A DNA stretch of 64,000 nt from Deefgea chitinilytica (GTDB lineage Bacteria > Pseudomonadota > Gammaproteobacteria > Burkholderiales > Chitinibacteraceae), in the NCBI RefSeq assembly GCF_016881405.1, contig NZ_WOFE01000007.1, positions 1-64,000 on the forward strand, written 5' to 3'. Shown in pieces: positions 60,555 to 64,000 of this stretch. Numbering within the stretch: the stretch's first letter is position 1; every line of letters starts with the position of its first letter. Under the pieces are notes generated by a model. It was not told the origin of the DNA. It ran no database searches and worked only from the letters and a program-made list of their open reading frames with translations. A program made the position numbers and the translations under genes.

Positions 60555-60774
60555 GGTGATGACCAGATTTGGTGTTGATGGTTTAAGTGCCTGCGGCACT
60601 GTGTTTTACAGCCGCAATCCGCGATGGGGACTTACTTTTCTTTTCGCTGCGAAAAGTAAGCAAAAGAAGGCGACCCATATATCTGCACCGACTTCGTCGG
60701 CTTGATATGAGGGATTTTAAAATCCCCAGCTCGACGAGAGCGAAACAATATCAACACTAAATCCGAACATTGCC
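60555..60774. repeat. MITE-like element, family 1 copy B
   Basis: A 220-base element related to 38640-38909. Its ends are inverted repeats with the shared core GATTTRGTGTTGAT. It holds the hairpin TGCCTGCGGCA, a 10-bp stem CTTACTTTTC/GAAAAGTAAG (60631-60660), the hairpin CCGACTTCGTCGG and the palindrome GGGATTTTAAAATCCC. Non-coding. It accounts for most of the 312 bases between the DUF945 terminator and the FAD-dependent enzyme gene. Confidence 0.78.
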
Positions 60775-60804
60775 TTTTGTTTGCGTGATGCGCCAGTCAT
60801 TTAC

Positions 60805-62439
60805 TTACTTGAGCATATCCAAGGCCAGAGCTTCAGCGACCTTAATCCCATCCACACCCGCCGATAAAATCCCACCCGCGTAACCCGCGCCTTCGCCCGC
60901 AGGATACAAGCCGCGCACATTCAGCGATTGGCAATTGTCACCACGGGTAATGCGTAACGGTGAGCTGGTGCGCGTTTCTACGCCGGTGAGCACTGCATCG
61001 TGCATATCGTAGCCACGGATTTTTTTGCCAAATTCAGGTAGCGCTTCGCGCATTGCAGTAATCGCGTAATCAGGCAGTGCACTTGCTAGATCGGTCCAGT
61101 TTACGCCGGGTTTGTACGATGGTTCAACGCTACCCACTTCTTTCGATGGACGAGCAGCAAGGAAATCGCCAACCAGCTGCGCTGGCGCATTGTAGTTCTC
61201 GCCGCCGAGTATATAAGCATGGCTTTCAAGCTGCCGCTGGAACTCAATCCCCGCCATCGCGCCGCCAGGATAATCGCTCGGGTTGATGCTGACGACCATA
61301 CCGGAATTGGCATTGCGCTCGTTGCGCGAATATTGGCTCATGCCGTTGGTGACGACGCGGCCTTCCTCGCTTGTAGCGGCAACCACCGTGCCGCCCGGGC
61401 ACATACAGAAGCTATACACGGCGCGGCCATTGGTGGCGTGATGCACTAGTTTATAGTCCGCAGCACCAAGGATTGGATGACCGGCGTATTTGCCCCAGCG
61501 CGCTTTGTCGATCAAGGATTGTGGATGCTCGATACGGAAACCGACCGAGAACGGCTTGGCTTCCATAAATACGCCACGGTTGTGCATCATTGCAAAACTA
61601 TCGCGTGCGCTATGACCGAGCGCGATCACCACGTGTTCGCTGAGGATTTCATTGCTTGGCTGACCTGCTACGCCGATTTCGGTAACACGCACACCACGAA
61701 TTTGCTTATTACCATCGGGCAAGTCTGTCAAAATCAAATCATCAACGCGTTGCTGAAACCGGATTTCACCACCGAGCGATTCAATCTCGGCGCGCATTCT
61801 TTCCACCATGCCAACCAGTTTAAACGTGCCGATATGGGGTTTGGCGATATACAGGATTTCTTCGGGCGCGCCGGCTTTGACAAATTCATTCAAGACTTTA
61901 CGACCTAAATGGCGCGGGTCTTTGATCTGGCTGTAGAGTTTACCGTCGGAAAAAGTCCCCGCGCCGCCTTCGCCAAATTGCACATTCGATTCTGGATTGA
62001 GCGTGCTTTTGCGCCATAAGCCCCAAGTGTCTTGCGTGCGTTCGCGCACTTTTTTCCCGCGCTCAAGCACGATGGGTTTAAAGCCCATTTGCGCCAAAAT
62101 TAGTGCAGCAAAGATGCCACAGGGGCCAAAGCCAACGACGATGGGGCGATGGGTGAGGGTCGCTGGTGCTTGGCCGACAAAGTGGTAGCTGGTGTCGGGC
62201 GTGGGCAGCACGTGCGTATCGGCTTTGAATTGCGCGAGCAGTTTCTTTTCTAGCTGGCCGACGTCCAAATCAATGATATACGCCAGATTCATCATCCCTT
62301 TGCGTGCATCGTAGCTGCGTTTGTAGACGATATAGCTATTGATGTCAGATTCACTAATTTTGAGATAGGTGGCGATGGCGGTATTGAGCTCGGCTTCAGT
62401 ATGGTCGAGCGGCAGTTTGAGTTCGGTAATGCGGAGCAT
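60805..62439 (-). CDS. NAD(P)/FAD-dependent oxidoreductase (COG2509-type)
   Basis: A 544-residue predicted flavoprotein. A small N-terminal domain of about 95 residues precedes the Rossmann loop VVGFGPCGIFAALILAQMG (about 101-119). Further segments are FGEGGAGTFSDGKLYSQIKDP, HVVIALGHSARDSF, and the C-terminal FAD motif GLYPAGEGAGYAGGILSAGVDGIKVAEAL. This matches uncharacterised FAD-dependent dehydrogenases (COG2509), whose substrate is unknown. It stands alone. Confidence 0.9.
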   Translation of the reverse strand: MLRITELKLPLDHTEAELNTAIATYLKISESDINSYIVYKRSYDARKGMMNLAYIIDLDVGQLEKKLLAQFKADTHVLPTPDTSYHFVGQAPATLTHRPIVVGFGPCGIFAALILAQMGFKPIVLERGKKVRERTQDTWGLWRKSTLNPESNVQFGEGGAGTFSDGKLYSQIKDPRHLGRKVLNEFVKAGAPEEILYIAKPHIGTFKLVGMVERMRAEIESLGGEIRFQQRVDDLILTDLPDGNKQIRGVRVTEIGVAGQPSNEILSEHVVIALGHSARDSFAMMHNRGVFMEAKPFSVGFRIEHPQSLIDKARWGKYAGHPILGAADYKLVHHATNGRAVYSFCMCPGGTVVAATSEEGRVVTNGMSQYSRNERNANSGMVVSINPSDYPGGAMAGIEFQRQLESHAYILGGENYNAPAQLVGDFLAARPSKEVGSVEPSYKPGVNWTDLASALPDYAITAMREALPEFGKKIRGYDMHDAVLTGVETRTSSPLRITRGDNCQSLNVRGLYPAGEGAGYAGGILSAGVDGIKVAEALALDMLK

Positions 62440-62530
62440 GGTGATCCTTCAAGGTTGAGGTTTATTCAACAGGGTATTGCTTGCTAGCCATTCATTCGTA
62501 ATGGCTGGCGTGATATACGTCGCTATCAAT

Positions 62531-62563
62531 AAAAAAACGCCATGATGATTATTCATCATGGCG
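62531..62563 (-). terminator. Rho-independent terminator after dsbA
   Basis: CGCCATGATGA/TCATCATGGCG 11-bp stem with a four-base loop and seven T on the minus strand. Confidence 0.93.
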
Positions 62564-62587
62564 CTGTATTTTATCAGGATTGACTGA

Positions 62588-63238
62588 TTATTTCTTTTTC
62601 GCGGCCGGTGCTTTGCGACCTTTGGCGATCAACTCGTCGAGCATTTTGGTGATCGTGGCATCTTCTGCACCGACCATCGCAGGGCTGGTCACCCATTTAC
62701 CATTAACGATAAAAGTTGGTACGCCATCGATTTGGTAGTCACGCGTCATCGCTGCCAAATTTTTGAGTTGTGCATTGGTGGAGAAACCGTTGTAGACGGC
62801 TTTGAATTTAGCGACGTCAATGCCTTGGCTTTTCACCCATTCCAGTAATTTGGCTTCGTTACGTAGTTCGATACGGTCGGTTTGTATTGCTTTCATTACG
62901 GCTTGTTGGTGCTTGCCATCGAGTCCTAACGCTTGCAAAGCGAGGAAGATTTTGGCGTGACCTTCCATATCGTTACGGCCATCCCACATCACATGCACAC
63001 GGCGGAAGTTGACGTCTTTCGGTAATTTTGCTGCCCATGCTTCTACATGCGGTTCAACGGCATAGCAATGCGGGCAGCCGTACCAAAAAAATTCGATCAC
63101 TTCTTGTTTGCCAGCAACGGCAACCGGCATTGGTTTGCTCAGCGCTTTAAAGTCTTTACCTTCGGTAAAGGCAAAAGCACTTGATGCGCTCAGCAAAGAG
63201 GCGGCCAATACAACGGTTTTAATCCAGTTTTTGAGCAT
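62588..63238 (-). CDS. dsbA: thiol:disulfide interchange protein DsbA
   Basis: A 216-residue periplasmic oxidase: signal peptide (LKNWIKTVVLAASLLSASSAFA), FFWYGCPHCYAVEPH with the CPHC active site (C55-C58), and the cis-Pro loop IDGVPTFIVNGKW. DsbA introduces disulfides into exported proteins. A basic tail (KAPAAKKK) ends the protein. It lies 88 bases downstream of the SPOR-domain gene. Confidence 0.96.
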   Translation of the reverse strand: MLKNWIKTVVLAASLLSASSAFAFTEGKDFKALSKPMPVAVAGKQEVIEFFWYGCPHCYAVEPHVEAWAAKLPKDVNFRRVHVMWDGRNDMEGHAKIFLALQALGLDGKHQQAVMKAIQTDRIELRNEAKLLEWVKSQGIDVAKFKAVYNGFSTNAQLKNLAAMTRDYQIDGVPTFIVNGKWVTSPAMVGAEDATITKMLDELIAKGRKAPAAKKK

Positions 63239-63326
63239 GTTTGCTTCCTAGAAAAAGGTAAGGAGTTCGGCATTCGGCAAAAGAGGAGCCGGATCTGTTT
63301 TTGCTCCTCGTGCCTTGCCTCACAAA

Positions 63327-64000
63327 TTAATTTGCTTTAATCACAGCACTGTCGATGCCATTGGTTTTCAATTGTTTGCGTACTGTATCGAGTTCAGCGG
63401 CAGAATTAAAGGGGCCAACGCGAACTCGGTGCCAAATTCCTTTGTCGGGTACATCAGACGTCAGAATTCGTGATTCAACCCCAATTAGTGCGAGTTTTGC
63501 TTTGAGGTTGTCGGCGTCACCTTCGTCTTTAAATGCGCCGACTTGCAGCCAAGCGGGTTTCATTGCTTCTTCTTTAGCGGTGCTGCTGGCTGCCGTTTTT
63601 GCGGCTGATGCTTTAACCGCAGAGGCTTTGGCTGCCGATGCTTTGACTGGGGTCGGTTTGGCTTCTGCTGGCGCTTGCTCATTGAGCTCGGGTAGCATTT
63701 TATAAAAATCAAAGCGCTCTTCGCTGGCTGCCGTTGTCGCAGGTTTGCTGGCGACTGCGCTACTGGTTTCTACTGCGGGAGCAGGGTTTTCTTTGCCATT
63801 TCCGGGCAATAATACTTCAGGTATATTGGCTGCTGCTTCTGGCGCCGAGCCAATTGCATCCGCTGGCGTGCTTTTGCTGCTTTGAAATGGATTGCTGCGA
63901 TTTAAAAATAAGGCCACTACTACAGCAATCGCAATCCCCACAAATAAACCCAGTAACAGCCCCGTAATCAGTGAGCTACCACCATTTTTTTTGCTGCTAT
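63327..64000 (-). CDS. SPOR domain-containing cell-division-type protein (5' end outside window)
   Basis: At least 224 codons, open to the right edge, so the N-terminus is missing. The visible start is cytoplasmic residues SKKNGGSS, then a membrane helix (LITGLLLGLFVGIAIAVVVALFL), a Ser/Ala/Pro-rich linker with an Ala-Lys-Ser repeat (KASAAKASAVKASAAK), and a C-terminal SPOR domain (AWLQVGAFKDEGDADNLKAKLALIG...WHRVRVGPF). SPOR domains bind denuded glycan at the septum (FtsN-like). Commonly this gene sits next to dsbA and after argS; the latter is not in the window. Confidence 0.92.
   Translation of the reverse strand, partial: SSKKNGGSSLITGLLLGLFVGIAIAVVVALFLNRSNPFQSSKSTPADAIGSAPEAAANIPEVLLPGNGKENPAPAVETSSAVASKPATTAASEERFDFYKMLPELNEQAPAEAKPTPVKASAAKASAVKASAAKTAASSTAKEEAMKPAWLQVGAFKDEGDADNLKAKLALIGVESRILTSDVPDKGIWHRVRVGPFNSAAELDTVRKQLKTNGIDSAVIKAN

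Overview
The window looks like chromosome from a betaproteobacterium of the order Neisseriales, probably a Chromobacteriaceae/Chitinibacteraceae relative such as Deefgea or Chitinibacter. This is inferred from gene order (mnmG-rsmG-parA-parB-atpIBEFHAGDC), from protein style, and from a base composition that looks close to 50% GC. No 16S rRNA or taxon-specific marker is present, so the genus is a guess. The mnmG/rsmG/parAB/atp block often lies near oriC, but no dnaA, oriC or convincing parS is visible.

Region 1-33 kb is mostly core genome. It holds a GIY-YIG protein, the AmpG muropeptide permease, exonuclease III, pyrE, a DUF4124 protein, a polyphosphate glucokinase and a large PAS-containing chemoreceptor. 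Next come mnmG-rsmG, parA-parB and the complete nine-gene ATP synthase operon with a good promoter and terminator. These are followed by glmU, a YecA/YgfB protein, ychF, yggX, ppk1-sixA, the heme operon hemC-hemD-hemX-hemY, a FimV-like protein and dinB.

Region 33-61 kb is more accessory and rich in short non-coding repeats. It carries a lipoprotein SGNH hydrolase, a cytoplasmic GH13 glycosidase bracketed by two inverted repeat elements, tRNA-Leu(CAA), a GNAT acetyltransferase, def-yciH, a chagasin-type protease inhibitor, a YkgJ protein, tRNA-Gly(CCC), rlmF, an AraC-type regulator with a MITE-like element against its start codon, and a VOC protein. It continues with a response regulator and a poly-HAMP chemoreceptor, a MazG-like protein, a Na/Pi cotransporter homologue, a LysR regulator divergent from an MBL-DsbA/FrnE pair, and two related very small proteins. 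The region ends with a DUF3299-ZrgA-ABC transporter operon (probably metal related), a one-polypeptide Type IIL restriction-modification enzyme with a REP-like palindrome translated in frame, and a DUF945 protein.

Region 61-64 kb returns to housekeeping genes: a COG2509-type FAD dehydrogenase, dsbA, and a SPOR-domain protein that runs off the right edge.

The most interesting signals are: interleaved inverted repeats (possible H-type pseudoknot) between atpB and atpE; at least five families of short palindromic or TIR-bearing elements confined to the right half, one showing compensatory base changes between copies; the in-frame REP inside the restriction-modification enzyme; two paralogous small proteins sharing an ERM...PFxWLK motif; and a recurring intergenic GGGTATTG word. 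No large, clearly undescribed defence or biosynthetic system was found.
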